Assembly (NCBI GenBank): GCA_021234155.1
Contig: JAJEKV010000006.1
Location: 23,873,568 to 23,937,567 of the forward strand
From: Isoetes taiwanensis
Taxonomy: Eukaryota > Streptophyta > Lycopodiopsida > Isoetales > Isoetaceae
Length of the DNA: 64,000 bases
Direction of reading: 5' to 3'
In this document: one piece after another, positions 33,106-43,566 of the stretch
Position numbering within the stretch: position 1 is the first letter of the stretch
Layout: every line of letters begins with the position of its first letter
Made by a program: the position numbers and the translations under genes
The notes under the pieces: generated by a model
The model's database searches: none
What the model saw: only the letters and a program-made list of their open reading frames with translations
What the model was told of the DNA's origin: nothing

Positions 33106-33473
33106 CTCCTTGGTTGCATCTCTCTCAGCTTGTCTCCAACTAGGAACAAGCCTAGGAGGCTATGCCAGGCCGGATCTTTTGGGCGTAGATTTTTGCTTCA
33201 CTGTTTGGGAAATGGGCTTCCGCGATTACATTCCCACTTTGGGCCGGGCTTCCCACGATCATCCTGATCCTGCTGATCATGCTGGTCCTGCTGATGCTGA
33301 TGTTCCACCTGATCCTGCTGATCTTGCTGCACTTGCAGAACCTGCTGATCCCCTTAAGCCTCTCGATCGTGCTCTTGTTCCCCCCCGATCTCCAACTGAT
33401 TAGAGACAAACATTTGAGAAGAAGGCAGTGGTGGCCCCAACATCTTAGACGAGAAAACTTGATTCAGCAGCCA

Positions 33474-36400
33474 CACTACAAGAGAATAGTCATATTTCAT
33501 CACTTTAATATCACCTAAAAGTTCAAATGGTATTAAGTGATATAAATGATGATATTCAAGATACGGTGACACTACCAATGACAAGATTCTATCATCTATA
33601 GCATCATCAGTATCGTCATAAATATGGTCAACAATTGTATCAATACTAATTGATGACAATATGTGTGTTACTAATAGTGTCATGAATAATATCACATATT
33701 GCATCAACTTTACCATCATTTGTTACTCTAATGGTGTTAATCACAATATAAGTGTTATAGCTTATGCCAGTTACAGTATCATCCATAGCTTCATCTATAG
33801 TATCACATATTGACAATATTATATCAATGCTAGCATATGACGCTATATGTGTCGATAATAATATCACGACTTAGATCACTCTTACTATCAATACTTGTTG
33901 TAATTTTGATAATGATAATACAAGTGTTAATGCTTATGACAATTATAATATAATTTGTAATCGCACTACCTTCTTCAAACTCCCATAGACAAAGTACACA
34001 AAATGATGCTATTAGAACATTAAAAAAAAAGAAGAAGATTCTATTAGGGCAATATCCTCTAGTTCATCATCACAAAGCTTTAGATGTAGTAAATGTCTTA
34101 GAAGATGCCCAAGTCCACATGGAAAGTAGAAGGATCGATCATGCAACGAAATCTAGATTTGCATGAACCATGATCCACCAATTATTATCACTCTAGTTTC
34201 TATGGAAGAAAACCTGCTTAACTTGTCTAGGATAAACAAACACCCCATCCTTTTTTCCTAAAGATTTAGTAGAATTAACCTGATAAAACCTGATAGATCT
34301 TGTCTCTGCAGTTTCTCCCTCGATATTTTGCTTTGAACTAATTTACCTTCAATAGATAGGCAATTCTCGGAGCAGGGGCTTTGGTTGTATGATATGATCA
34401 CTTCAACACGAGGACTGTCTAAACGGTCACTGGTTCATCTTTGGTGGCCAGGACGGGCGTTTGATTGATCCAGTGCCATGTGCGCTCCAGCATTCTCATT
34501 GGGTGTTTCTTCAATGATAAACAAATAAAGAAATGGAACTTAGGGAAAACTGTAACAGTAATGTGCCTAGAAAAAAAAAATATTAGGGAGGGTGCCTACC
34601 TTTGGCACGGTGACCCTATTGACTCATCCTCTTGATGGCGCACTTAAACTGCTTCCCATTTGAATTTCCCCCCTTCTTTGCTATTTTTGCTAATAATTAA
34701 AAATCTTTTTATGGAGCAGGATACGGCAAACAGACAAGTGTCATGGGAAAGAACTTGACAAGATCTTTACACCGAATATATGCATGCTCCGTTCCGACCA
34801 TGTTTCCTTAGCAAACTGTTTTAGGGCACCTTGTTGCACAATTACGGGTCAAAAATAAGCTCACTTTGGGGGCTCATAGTAGACAATTCAGGACACTGAC
34901 GTGGACGTTTTGGGTTCATCTGAAAGCCTTACTCTCAAGCATCCGTTGAGCCAAAATTTGCCCCAATTTGAGGAGGGGAGGGCTTCCATCCAACCAGTCT
35001 GCTATTAAGTGAGCCAAAGGTGTGCACCCCCCTTAGCATTGCATTTTCATTCTTCTAAACAACATAACAACATATCAGAGTCCACAACAAGATGGACAAT
35101 ACAATAAGGCAGAGGAAACAATAAGCTTAGCATTAACATCTCAAAAAAAAAAAAAAGGGACACAAAGGAATAAAGGACTAAGGGAACATTTGTTAGGTTT
35201 TTGGGAGAAAGTACGCCACTCGTCTCGGAGTGTGGTAATCGGCAGAGGCACAACACACATAATCGCAGAGGTAATCCAGCCCTTTCGATATCTTACCAAG
35301 ATATCCGATCTTTGCCCTTTCGGATATGTAACTGCAACAGATGTTTTCGATGCAACATACGTTTTTCGGCAGAGGTAATCGGCAGGGGCAAAGGTAAATA
35401 GAAATCTAACTCCAGATATTCGATGCTGGCCTTTGATTTTCTGCTTATTTTGGATTTCATACAACATCGCGGCCAGCGGTATGGCGGTATAAACGGTAAC
35501 ACACAATAATCGGTATGGTGGACCCGGTGATTGCGTGGGGCTTTGTGGGAAGATTTACAAGGACCAAAGAGGAGAGCGATGCTGGCCTTAGTGTTTAAAG
35601 AGTTCTTACGGCTTAGTTTTTGAAGAGTTCTCGGCTTAGGTTTCTACAGGATTTTTAAGATTAGATTCCTTAAGACTTAGGCTTTTCTTCTTGTGGACAT
35701 CTTAGGCTTTGTTGGGCACTGTTAATTCCGGACAAGCTAAGAGGGCTGTTGCCGCCATATTAGCATTGTACTTACAGAGAAAATGCAGAGATGGAGCTTT
35801 GCGACATCCTCAAAGATGATACTAGACAAATATTCTGACGAAAAATGCGAAATGGAGCTTATAAAAAAGCAAAACAGTAAGCTCTTTGTTGTAACAAGGA
35901 AAGCCTGATTCAGCTTGGTGCAAAAGGAGATCTTAAGCTTTTGAATATCCTTATCTTGAGTTCGTCAAACATGTTAGTGTAAATATATATGCTTATCTAG
36001 AATCTTGCATCGCTGTTTTTGATCTTGGAAATGGTGTGCATTGTTGATGGGCTTTGCAGATTTGTGGTATCACAGGTTGTAGAGTAAAAAATCAGCCTTG
36101 GAAATCTTTAAGGCGCCCTGCATTTGCGATGCAAAAACTCAAATTCGTATTTACTTACTTTACATATATGCTGTTGATTCCAGAGAACTTAGCAGTAGTT
36201 CTTGTCATCTGCAGGTTTTGATTATTCATGGCACTGCCGATACTGGCAGATGGTTCAAATCCCCGCTAAAGAAAGTCTGAATAGTGCCCAGTGAGAGGCC
36301 CCACTTATATTGGTTAGAAAGGCTACCAAAAATAAATGATACCATTAAAACTAGGAATTTTGCGTGGTTTACAATAAAATTGGCCTTTTAATGGTATTAT

Positions 36401-36997
36401 AGATGGTGAAAAATGAGAAATTATATTTGATGCATTTACGATCTAGCTTGTAACAATACATGATATTATACTTACGTTAATAATGATATAATCATAACCT
36501 CCAGGTGATATTATATGTGGCATTGTTGGTCTAGCTTGTAACAATACATGATATTATATTTATGTTAATAATGATATAATCATAACCTCCACGTGATATT
36601 ATATGTGGCATTGTCGATGATGCTATATCTGATGCTAATCTTGTTAAAAATGATGATACAAAGGATGACGCTCGTGTTGACATTATGAACGACTTAACTA
36701 TCGCAATACATGCGATCCTATAGATGACACTATTATAGCACCACAAGGACAAATGCATGGTATTATAACTGCAACTATAGATGATGCTACAAATGATATT
36801 ATTATGCCACTACAATGCTATAAAATGTGATACTACAACAATTGCTATTGGTGATGCTACAAGTGACGATATAGCTGATGTGATTTCATCAACAGCTACC
36901 GTCACTTATTGTATCAAAATCTAAAAATTTTGAAAGTGCAATTTTAAGCAAATAAATGATGAAACTAGTGACTTAGATTGCTTATTCCCTTGTAGTG
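33474..36997. mobile_element. Non-autonomous CACTA (En/Spm-type) element
   Basis: Left end CACTACAAGAGAATAGTC, right end the complement of CACTACAAGGGAATAAGC, flanked by the 3-bp target duplication CCA (33471-33473 and 36998-37000). Length 3524 bp. Subterminal regions of several hundred bp hold mirrored motifs (ATCATCTATAGCATCATC near 33590 and GATGATGCTATA near 36616; TGATATTAT many times). No transposase is recognisable; the largest frame (35141-35506 minus, 121 codons) has no family signature. The middle 34.0-36.1 kb is different in composition and may be captured DNA. Confidence 0.88.
36437..36616. repeat. Tandem duplication inside the CACTA right subterminal region
   Basis: Two adjacent copies of about 90 bp beginning GATCTAGCTTGTAACAATAC / GGTCTAGCTTGTAACAATAC and ending TATATGTGGCATTGT, with a handful of differences. 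Confidence 0.9.
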
Positions 36998-37060
36998 CCA
37001 CTGGGCAGTATGGCCCTGGTCAACCTGCCACAGTACCCGGTTGCGTGTAGATGTCCCTCC

Positions 37061-37510
37061 CTATAGTCCCAGCATGTAATCCAGCTCATTACACAGGAAC
37101 TGGAAGGGCCGTTTCTCCATGCCGAACATGGATGTCATCATTCTCGGCCACATGATGTCCACATGGGGTGGGGAAGGGCAGTCTGGCCGTTGAATCCAGA
37201 GATGTGTCCACTGATACCACAATACAGTCGCTTGGAACTGGAATATTGTGGCAGACAGAGGCCTCGCAGAAAATTCCTTCCCCAACAACCTTACCGGAGC
37301 TCAGCAAGGAGACCCATGTAGGAAACACTGTCGGGTTTTGGAAATATTCACCCTTCTAGAAGGGTAGTATCTTCTACGTCCATCTATTGGCTTGTGATGA
37401 GAATAGTTGTCTCGGCCTCTAGATTCATGGCGCTGGTATTTATGACCTCGTTAGAATTCTGGCGCTTGTCAAGCACCTCATTTTGTGGGATATCAGAGCT
37501 AGCGCCTTCC
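37061..37510 (-). pseudogene. Minus-strand coding block, DUF8039-like
   Basis: Two overlapping blocks. An ATG at about 37510 starts MEGASSDIPQNEVLDKRQNS and stops after about 45 codons. A second frame (37328 leftwards) reads SLLSSGKVVGEGIFCEASVC, then PVPSDCIVVSVDTSLDSTAR and LPFPTPCGHHVAEND. The sequence GEG, then VVSVD, then LPFP, then a V-A-END helix has the layout of the DUF8039 module of plant transposons, like the ORF at 4921. It lies directly next to the CACTA insertion; beyond it the same strand carries the H3-like sequence, so before the insertion these were about 0.5-1 kb apart and possibly in one gene. The assignment is by pattern only. Confidence 0.35.
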
Positions 37511-37607
37511 ATGGACGTGAGCGGTTTTTAGCAAGGAGAAGAAATTCAAATAAGCAATATTGTCTCTCCGGATCCCATAAACCCCTAGACTAAAAAATGT
37601 TCATAGT

Positions 37608-37735
37608 AGCCACGGTGCGAAATGGTGTCATGCGCACGCCGTGGAATAGCTGTTTTCGCACCGTAGCCACAGTGCAAAATAGGGCAGTCCAAAAACTGCC
37701 GACATCCTGTTTTTGCACCGTGGCTACGCTCCTGA
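37608..37735. repeat. Hairpin-repeat cluster 2 (family A)
   Basis: Three half- or full units: GCCACGGTGCGAAAT at 37611, TTTTCGCACCGTAGCCACAG at 37653, and TTTTTGCACCGTGGCTACG at 37708. The spacing is about 50-60 bp as in the other clusters. Confidence 0.85.
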
Positions 37736-37917
37736 TGTACATACATGGAAATGACTGAATTCACCCTAACATATACATCTAACAAGGATTTATTGCTGAC
37801 ATTGAATTCTAACAATTCATACATTTCATAGATGAACAATCATACAAAAGCAAGTTTCTCATATAAAAACAATTCATGCATTTTATAGAAAAGATATTAT
37901 ATTAATACAAAAGTCTT

Positions 37918-38825
37918 TCAAGTACATTTTCTTTTCTTGGCATCAGGGCCTGAAATACCCGAATCAAATGCTTCTAAGTCCTCTTCCTTTACTCCAGCCC
38001 CAATTGCATCTAACAGACACAATATATCAGGGTCCTTCTGTGCCTGTGCACAGGACAAGCGCAGTGCTTCCTTGTCCGCTCCACTCAAGCCTAGAGCTGC
38101 TTTATTTGCAAGAACAGAGTACATTTTGAAGCCTCCGAAGACATACATAGCGATAGCCCTATCTACTGCTATAACGCGATCATAGTTTGCAGTTAAGGGC
38201 ACATGGTTGCCAGCTAAGGACAGAGCTTTAAGCTTGAGGACCTCTTCTACTCCAGATGGACTATATTTATTGTGAAACACAATAATTTCCCCCTTGTGAA
38301 GGTAGCCCATATAATGTGCAATACTGGCGTCCCGACCTAGGGTGACTCTCTCATGCCTTGCACATAAGTCATCAATAAATAACTCCTGCATAAAAGAAAC
38401 ATCAGATTCAAGAAGAAATAAAAAATGAGATAAATACCTCTCTCTTGTCCCGTTCGACAACTGCTGGGTTTGTTATTTTGAATGAGGACTTCGACAGCTC
38501 ACGTTCTATGAACACAGAAGCAGTGTTTGAAGAGCTAGGAGCTTTAAATTTGACATCTTTCACTGCTTCATACCCTGCTTCAGCTTGTTGCATGACAATT
38601 TCAAATGCATCCTCTGGAGGTATTGAGGATCCATCATAAGTCACAGCCTCCATCATTTGTCTGGGAACATCAGACTCAAAGTTTATAAGTCCTCCCAAGC
38701 CTACAACATGAGCATATATCTGGCCCAATATCTCGTCTTCTCTCAACCCTGTCACTTCAGATATGTCGGGCAGCAACAAGTATGGTTCCCCACCTATATG
38801 GATGGGATATGCTTCTGATAACCCC
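37918..38825 (-). CDS. Hypothetical protein, at least two exons
   Basis: Function unknown. Reading leftward, the upstream exon (about 38825 to 38438) gives PYLLLPDISEVTGLREDEIL, a GLGGLINFESDVPRQMMEAV segment and SASVFIERELSKSSF-like text ending VVERDKRE. A 52-bp intron with GT at 38437-38436 and GCAG at 38389-38386 joins it in phase to ELFIDDLCARHERVTLGRDA, GYLHKGEIIVFHNKYSPSGV and an Ala/Leu-rich helical end with SGADKEALRLSCAQAQ. It stops at 37918 after PDAKKRKCT, a plausible nuclear localisation signal. The first exon probably begins at an acceptor (TCTACTTAG, about 38826), so a further upstream exon is expected, perhaps the acidic frame at 38830-39006. The lack of stops across two exons and the tidy intron suggest an expressed gene. 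Confidence 0.55.
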
Positions 38826-39006
38826 TAAGTAGACAATTTCTTCTCGGAGACCTCCTCTTCTGGACCTCGTTCTCCTCATTTTCCAGTATGAGCTTCTCTT
38901 CCTCAGGATCTATCGGCTCCTCTACTGGTGAGGCAGGGCGTTCTATTTGACCGACCTGTGCACTTGAAGAAGAACCAGCATCTTTGTTTGACTTAGTGTA
39001 AATCAC
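38794..39006 (-). CDS. Acidic/basic hypothetical exon
   Basis: A 70-codon frame, Ser-rich then strongly acidic (EEPIDPEEEKLILENEENEV) and finally basic (QKRRSPRRN). It lies between the frames at 39046 and 38438 on the same strand and may be an internal exon of the gene above. No domain is recognised. The low-complexity composition is consistent with a disordered linker of a nuclear protein. Confidence 0.3.
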   Translation of the reverse strand: MIYTKSNKDAGSSSSAQVGQIERPASPVEEPIDPEEEKLILENEENEVQKRRSPRRNCLLRGYQKHIPSI

Positions 39007-39045
39007 TTATGTGCTGAACATGATATCTAGGCTATAAAAACTTTC

Positions 39046-39432
39046 TTAGCCCTCTTGCTTGCACAGTTCTGCAGATAGTCTCTTCAAAAACCTCCTAATT
39101 CGGTCTTGATCAGCTTTCGGAAACATCTTAATTAAAGCTTGCATGCTTAGTGAAGGCAAACCAGTCACAGGACATGGTTTCACGTCAGGTCCAGCTCTAG
39201 CCATGAAGCTATGAAGGATGCCGCCATATGCATCAGTAGACCTGTTACACTCTGCCATAATGTCTACGGTCAGGCAAAAATTATTATATACAGTGGTTGC
39301 ATCCATTGGTTCCTCTAGCTCCTCCTCGAACTCTTCTGGATGATTCCGACGAAAATCCCGTTCTTTCTCCACTATTTTTTCATACCATGTGCTAAACAAC
39401 TCCCATGCCTTATCTGACCCGCTATTTACCAT
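39046..39432 (-). CDS. Hypothetical protein, 128 codons from ATG
   Basis: The first ATG in frame is at 39432 (MVNSGSDKAWELFSTWYEKI); the frame itself is open to 39501. The middle is acidic (HPEEFEEELEEPMD), followed by a TVYNNFCLTVDIMAECNRST helix, a MARAGPDVKPCPVTGLPSLS loop and a basic amphipathic end with FPKADQDRIRRFLKRLSAEL. No family is recognised. It sits immediately beside hairpin-repeat cluster 3 and shares strand with its neighbours, so it may be an exon of one larger gene (37918-41104). Confidence 0.45.
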   Translation of the reverse strand: MVNSGSDKAWELFSTWYEKIVEKERDFRRNHPEEFEEELEEPMDATTVYNNFCLTVDIMAECNRSTDAYGGILHSFMARAGPDVKPCPVTGLPSLSMQALIKMFPKADQDRIRRFLKRLSAELCKQEG

Positions 39433-39504
39433 TCTCGTGGAGCAGTGCCTCGATTTATGATAGTTTGAATGTGAGCGCCTTTGTAGCGGCTTGATTTGCA
39501 AGAG

Positions 39505-39810
39505 AGACTAACACCGTGGCAACGATGCGAAAATAACACTTCCTTAATTTATGCTATGCACAAATTCGTACCGTGACTACGGTGCGAAAACAAGACTTCG
39601 ATAATTTATGCTATGTACAATTTCGCACCGTGGCTACGGTGCGAAAATACCCCTTTCATTTTTTATGCTATGCACATTTTCGCGCCGTGGCTACGGTGCG
39701 AAAATAGCCCTTCCATATTTTACGATATCCACAATTTTGCACCATAAGTACGGTGCGAAAATACAACTTCCATATTTTGTGTTGTACACAATTTCGCACC
39801 GTAGCTACTT
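39505..39810. repeat. Hairpin-repeat cluster 3 (family A), about five units
   Basis: Regular tandem of about 58-60 bp: TTTCGCACCGTGGCTACGG, GTGCGAAAATA, then a spacer close to CCCTTCCATATTTTATGCTATGCACA. Unit centres lie near 39521, 39578, 39635, 39693, 39750 and a last half at 39800. Each unit can form a 10-bp stem. The spacers are also similar to one another, so this is a true tandem array. Confidence 0.9.
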
Positions 39811-39929
39811 TAAGTCTTATGTTACAATGAAAGCAAATGTTTGCAATTAATATACAACAGATCTCCAATTAACCATCACTTATATTTATATTACATAGAT
39901 TCATATACAGATATGACTTTTGGTGGCAT

Positions 39930-40175
39930 GCATGACTCCAATTTATAGCATTCTTCTCTGCGCTTTCCCACTTCTGGCCGTCTATCATAAAATGGAAAAA
40001 ATTTAAGTTTGTCTCAAACTCTAATTGCCGCCGAACATCGAATAGAGACCACTCGCTCTCCGCTCTCAGACTTTTGAACAGCTGATTATCCCTATGAATG
40101 TTCAAGTCTATGACAATGGAATGAGTGCCATCATTGTCATCTTGTTCTACAGGAATCCAGACGTACTTTCTTCCT
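39930..40175 (-). CDS. Hypothetical exon (VRRQLEFE motif)
   Basis: Reading leftward from about 40175: KYVWIPVEQDDNDGTHSIVI, then LFKSLRAESEWSLFDVRRQL and NFFHFMIDGQKWESAEKNA. The open stretch is about 80 codons with no ATG, bounded by splice-like sequences (a GTACGTGAAG-type junction near 40180). The alternating hydrophobic strands and the FDVRRQLEFE helix suggest a small alpha/beta domain, ubiquitin- or PB1-like, but this is only an impression. It lies between the BAH-like block and hairpin cluster 3 on the same strand. Confidence 0.35.
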
Positions 40176-40274
40176 TCACGTACATTTCACCATCTCCTAT
40201 ACTTAAAAGTGACATACAGCGTTTGCTTCCGACAGCGTTTGCTTCCGAATGCAATATCTGAACCGAACCGTGTC

Positions 40275-40502
40275 TCAACTTATCCTGCATTCAGGAGATT
40301 CAGCTCCATCGTGAAGTCGAGCACTCCAACCTTCAAGAAATAGACTATCTAAAAAACTATCCACCGACTGTTCAACTGTAAACATCTTCAAGGTCTTCTT
40401 AACATTGTCGGTGCTCTTGAATAAGGCAATGAACAGATCGATTTCTAAATTTATCTTCACATGCCCGCGGACTCCTCCCTTCTCCTTCAATGCTGTGAAC
40501 AT
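40275..40502 (-). CDS. Hypothetical exon
   Basis: From ATG 40502: MFTALKEKGGVRGHVKINLE, then DLFIALFKSTDNVKKTLKMF and a DSFLDSLFLEGWSARLHDG helix-rich end. It follows the BAH-like frame, which ends close to a GTAAGT donor (about 40515), so it may be the next exon of that gene rather than a separate protein. No domain is recognised. Confidence 0.35.
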   Translation of the reverse strand: MFTALKEKGGVRGHVKINLEIDLFIALFKSTDNVKKTLKMFTVEQSVDSFLDSLFLEGWSARLHDGAESPECRIS

Positions 40503-40505
40503 TTC

Positions 40506-41104
40506 CTATGACAACTTACTCCGTGCTAGTAAGATAGAAGTGGCATCCAGAGGCCTGCAGCATAGATCAGACAGGCTGGGCAATGGAAGCTCAATAAGCT
40601 TGGATCTTCGTGGAGAGTATTCATACCTCCAGAACCATATACCCCTTTCTCTGAGCTGCACTGGTGTGCTACCTTCGAAATACAAGGAGCCCATATCTTG
40701 GTGAAAGCAATGGAATATATTACTTATCGAGTGTGAAGAGACTGTGTTCTCCACATCAGATATACACAACCCTGAGAGAATAGGAATGAAGTGGATAAGT
40801 AACTGAACTAATCTAGATATGGATTGCATAGAAGTACATACCCACAATTTGCTTCTAACCGTGGGAAAGTTCGTCGCTTGCTTATTTTTTCTTTTGCCAT
40901 ATCTGTTGGAGTGTATATATGCCTCACTTGTACAAATATCTCTTTGCTTGATCGAAAACCGACCACCAAAGCCTTCCAATGTGCAGAACTGCATCTTTTG
41001 ACTCGCCATTCACCTCGCATTGCAGGTTGGAGTGTAACAAAGCTCCCGGTCGACACCACGAAGCTTTCAAAGTCATTTCCGACTGTGATAGAGCTTATAG
41101 CCAT
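40506..41104 (-). CDS. Possible BAH-like domain protein, two exons
   Basis: The ATG at 41104 opens MAISSITVGNDFESFVVSTG, then SFVTLQPAMRGEWRVKRCSS and IFVQVRHIYTPTDMAKEKIS. A 74-bp intron (GTGGGT at 40845, TCTCAG at 40772) would join EAN to LCISDVENTVSSHSISNIFH and then FEGSTPVQLRERGIWFWRYE. The layout V-x-V-R-x-Y-x-P-x-D followed by N-x-LCISDVEN is reminiscent of bromo-adjacent-homology (BAH) domains, which read chromatin; I cannot confirm it. The ALKEKGG frame at 40502 may follow after a GTAAGT donor. The presence of an H3-like sequence 8 kb away on the same strand makes a chromatin role attractive but speculative. Confidence 0.4.
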
Positions 41105-41109
41105 CTAGA

Positions 41110-41565
41110 GTCACAGAATTCAAATCAGAATGTAGAGCGAAATTGAAATACTAGGAAAGGCTCCGCGATTTTACCTTGATCGAAGCTTTTCTGTGGTCGA
41201 AACTCCCTTTGGCGCAGGTCGAAGCAGTTCCCGAGCAAATCGAAGTTCCCTTGGCGTGGGCAATCGATCTTCGCGCAAACTCTGTTGAGGAAAACACCTG
41301 AGCGGGAATTGAGGATGGGAGCTAACGATCATAATTGCTACGTGTGTAATCTGACACCCGAAGCTAGAGGCACAGATATTACCGAAGCTACGTGCAGTTG
41401 ACACCTGGAATGGCGAATCCAAGGCTCGACAAAAAAACTCTGTACAAGCTCGGCTCCCCATTGACCACGAGCTTTTTGATGTGACATCGAGTTTCGGCCC
41501 TTAATTGACCTCAAAATAACTCAAATGACTATGATTATGAAATTTGTCATAATAGGCAGAAAAGG
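41110..41565. other. Probable upstream region of the minus-strand block
   Basis: No convincing gene. A 96-codon minus frame at 41171-41461 is Arg/Ser-rich with no domain and may be 5' untranslated sequence. Between 41104 and 41566 the minus-strand block and the plus-strand exons at 41566 face away from each other, so this interval may act as a shared promoter. Confidence 0.3.
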
Positions 41566-41996
41566 TTGTGCTTATATCTGTGTCCAAGATTTGCTATTAG
41601 AAGTGCGCAAGAAATTTATAATATGATAGATGTTCATTTGACAATTGAGAGTGATGCATCGTTTGAGTTTCTGTTATACAATGAGAGGACAAGTAAACAC
41701 TGGCATATAACTTGTGTCAAATTTGATAGCAGTCATTTTAGACCTGTATATGGAGTTACGAGGAAGATTTCCTTGTCATATATAAGCAGTATATTCGCCA
41801 TTTACCCGAGAAAGAATCTGCAGGACCTTAAACATAGTTTATACAACTGATCGATGGCCAAGAGATGAGATGTCAGTTTATAAGCTATTTTCTTTTGTTT
41901 GTTCGTTGAAGATGATGGGGAAGACTTTAGATGCGGAGATGTGCAATAAAAGTGGCAGAGTGTCCCTTGTTATTTGTATGTTACTGGCTGGAGTAC
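41566..41996 (+). pseudogene. Unknown gene, exon part left of the hAT element
   Basis: The frame at 41566-41850 has TIESDASFEFLLYNERTSKH, WHITCVKFDSSHFRPVYGVT and YPRKNLQDLKHSLYN. A shifted frame continues LVICMLLAGVPPQ to 41996, where the hAT element is inserted. With one copy of its 8-bp duplication removed, the reading proceeds into VGKLDTRHRSTKAYQ at 44570, ending at a GTAAGT donor. The family is not recognised. Two frames in the left part imply a frameshift or an intron around 41850. Confidence 0.4.
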
Positions 41997-42839
41997 CTCC
42001 GCAACAGGGTAAAAATTATGAGCACCCGTTATTTTTTAAGTTATTAACCATGGGCGATTTTTTAGTATAATTTTATTATTATTAATTACTACTTGGGCGA
42101 TTTTTTTTTAATGATAATTTTATATTTATTTTGATGGGCTATTTAATTTTCATAATATTTTATTTTCTTCTATTTTCCTACGACTCCAATAGGCAAATAT
42201 AATGTATTGATATAACCATTTAAAATAACAAATTGTCGTTTCTCACACCATTTAAATAATGTTAATTGTCATTACCAAAACTTAATTTATATTCATACCA
42301 AATGCAACATACAATTTACTTCCGTTGTAATTGCCAAAAATTGGCATTACATGGAGCATCACCCTCCATGTCATCACTCGCCATGTCTTCCACATCAAAT
42401 ATCCCCTCATTCAAACTGTGCTCAGACATGGCTGCTTGGGCTTGAGTTCTTTATGCATGTCCTGAATGATTCGGGAATTGCTCAGGTTCTGTCAGTCTTC
42501 TTGATGTGTGTGTCTATTTTTAAATATTCCTTCAATCTAACTATATCCTGTGCAAGAGCCAAAGTTTGATGGTGTGTTCTGGCATGGAAAAGAACCTTGA
42601 CTGTGCTGAAGCTTTGGTTTCAAATGTTGGCGTATGACATGCAACCTTTCAGATTGTCCTGATGAACAGGTGTTCGTGGCCTGCCAAAGAACAAAACAAT
42701 GTACACGTTATTATCATTTCTGCATGCCATTGATGGGTTTCGTTCACATTCACGTTTGTGCAGGTGCCCTGGTGTCAGCATCAAGGATTTTTTTGCCTCA
42801 CACATTTTGCTCTGCCATAGCTACAATGCTTGACACAAA

Positions 42840-43220
42840 ATGAATGGCAAGTGTCTGCATATTGTGCATTGCAAGGGTTTCAGGAAGGTCAACGACGTGA
42901 TTTCACAAATTAAATCAGAAATCAGTACACTAGCATGCACTGATTTGATGAAATTGAAAAACATATGTAATACTGTGATAAGCAAAACGCAAGATGAATT
43001 ATCAGGATCTGATAACAGCCTTCAACCTGAGATGTTTGATAGTGAGAATGCCAAGGCAAAGTCATTGCAGGTACTTGGAATGGAGCACAAAGCAGAGGAG
43101 AACGTGACCGAGTTCAATCAAAAAAACAACCCAATTAGAATTGAAAGCTGCAAATGGCAAAGATGGAGTTTTGCAAGCAGAACTGGAAGTTTTATGGTTC
43201 ATTTCAAGCACGGCATGTAA
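42840..43220 (+). pseudogene. Captured gene fragment inside the hAT element
   Basis: A 126-codon frame whose ATG is just after a Cys-poor exon-like stretch. DVISQIKSEISTLACTDLMK, then KNICNTVISKTQDELSGSDN and an acidic PEMFDSENAKAKSLQVLGME: an amphipathic helix-rich protein. No family is recognised. Together with neighbouring splice-like sites it looks like host sequence picked up by the transposon, which has no transposase of its own. Confidence 0.35.
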
Positions 43221-43470
43221 AACATCTGAAAACTGCTTGGATGACAGTACAAAATACCCATCACGAATCAGTTTCTCTCGAGAGTTTAATCATGAGTCTA
43301 TGTTATCAAATAAGTAATATACAAGGTCTTACTAACCGGTTGTTTTTTTGAAGATGTTGCATGCAGAGAGAGCCTGATGTTGCATAGTTTCTGCTCCTAT
43401 GACTCTGTTTTCTTCCTCTATGCAAGCCTGCACATTGCATAATATAAGTTTCAGAGCATCTGCAAGCAAT

Positions 43471-43566
43471 TTGAAATGTGCTACACCTTGATCAGCTAAA
43501 GAACTTTAAGCTAAACTTTGAAATGTGCTACACCTTGATCAGCTAAAGAACTTTAAGCTAAACTAT
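43471..43566. repeat. 49-bp tandem duplication inside the hAT element
   Basis: TTGAAATGTGCTACACCTTG...TTAAGCTAAAC occurs twice in direct succession without visible differences. Confidence 0.95.

Noticed and set aside
35141-35506. 121-codon minus-strand ORF inside the CACTA element as a transposase
   Set aside because: No catalytic or zinc-finger motif of CACTA transposases, and it ends in a poly-Phe run from an A-rich stretch.
36180-36300. tRNA gene around GGTTCAAATCCCC at 36250
   Set aside because: Only a B-box-like motif; no A-box at suitable distance and no cloverleaf pairing.
39505-39810. Regular repeat-spacer pattern suggestive of CRISPR
   Set aside because: The spacers resemble one another, the unit is a palindromic tandem repeat, the surroundings are plant nuclear DNA and no Cas gene is present.
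32281-41104. Integrated giant-virus segment (histone-like gene, intergenic hairpins, one-strand gene block)
   Set aside because: Canonical short spliceosomal introns, plant-type CACTA insertion and no recognisable viral core genes (capsid, polymerase, packaging ATPase) argue against it. A transposon or host origin is simpler.
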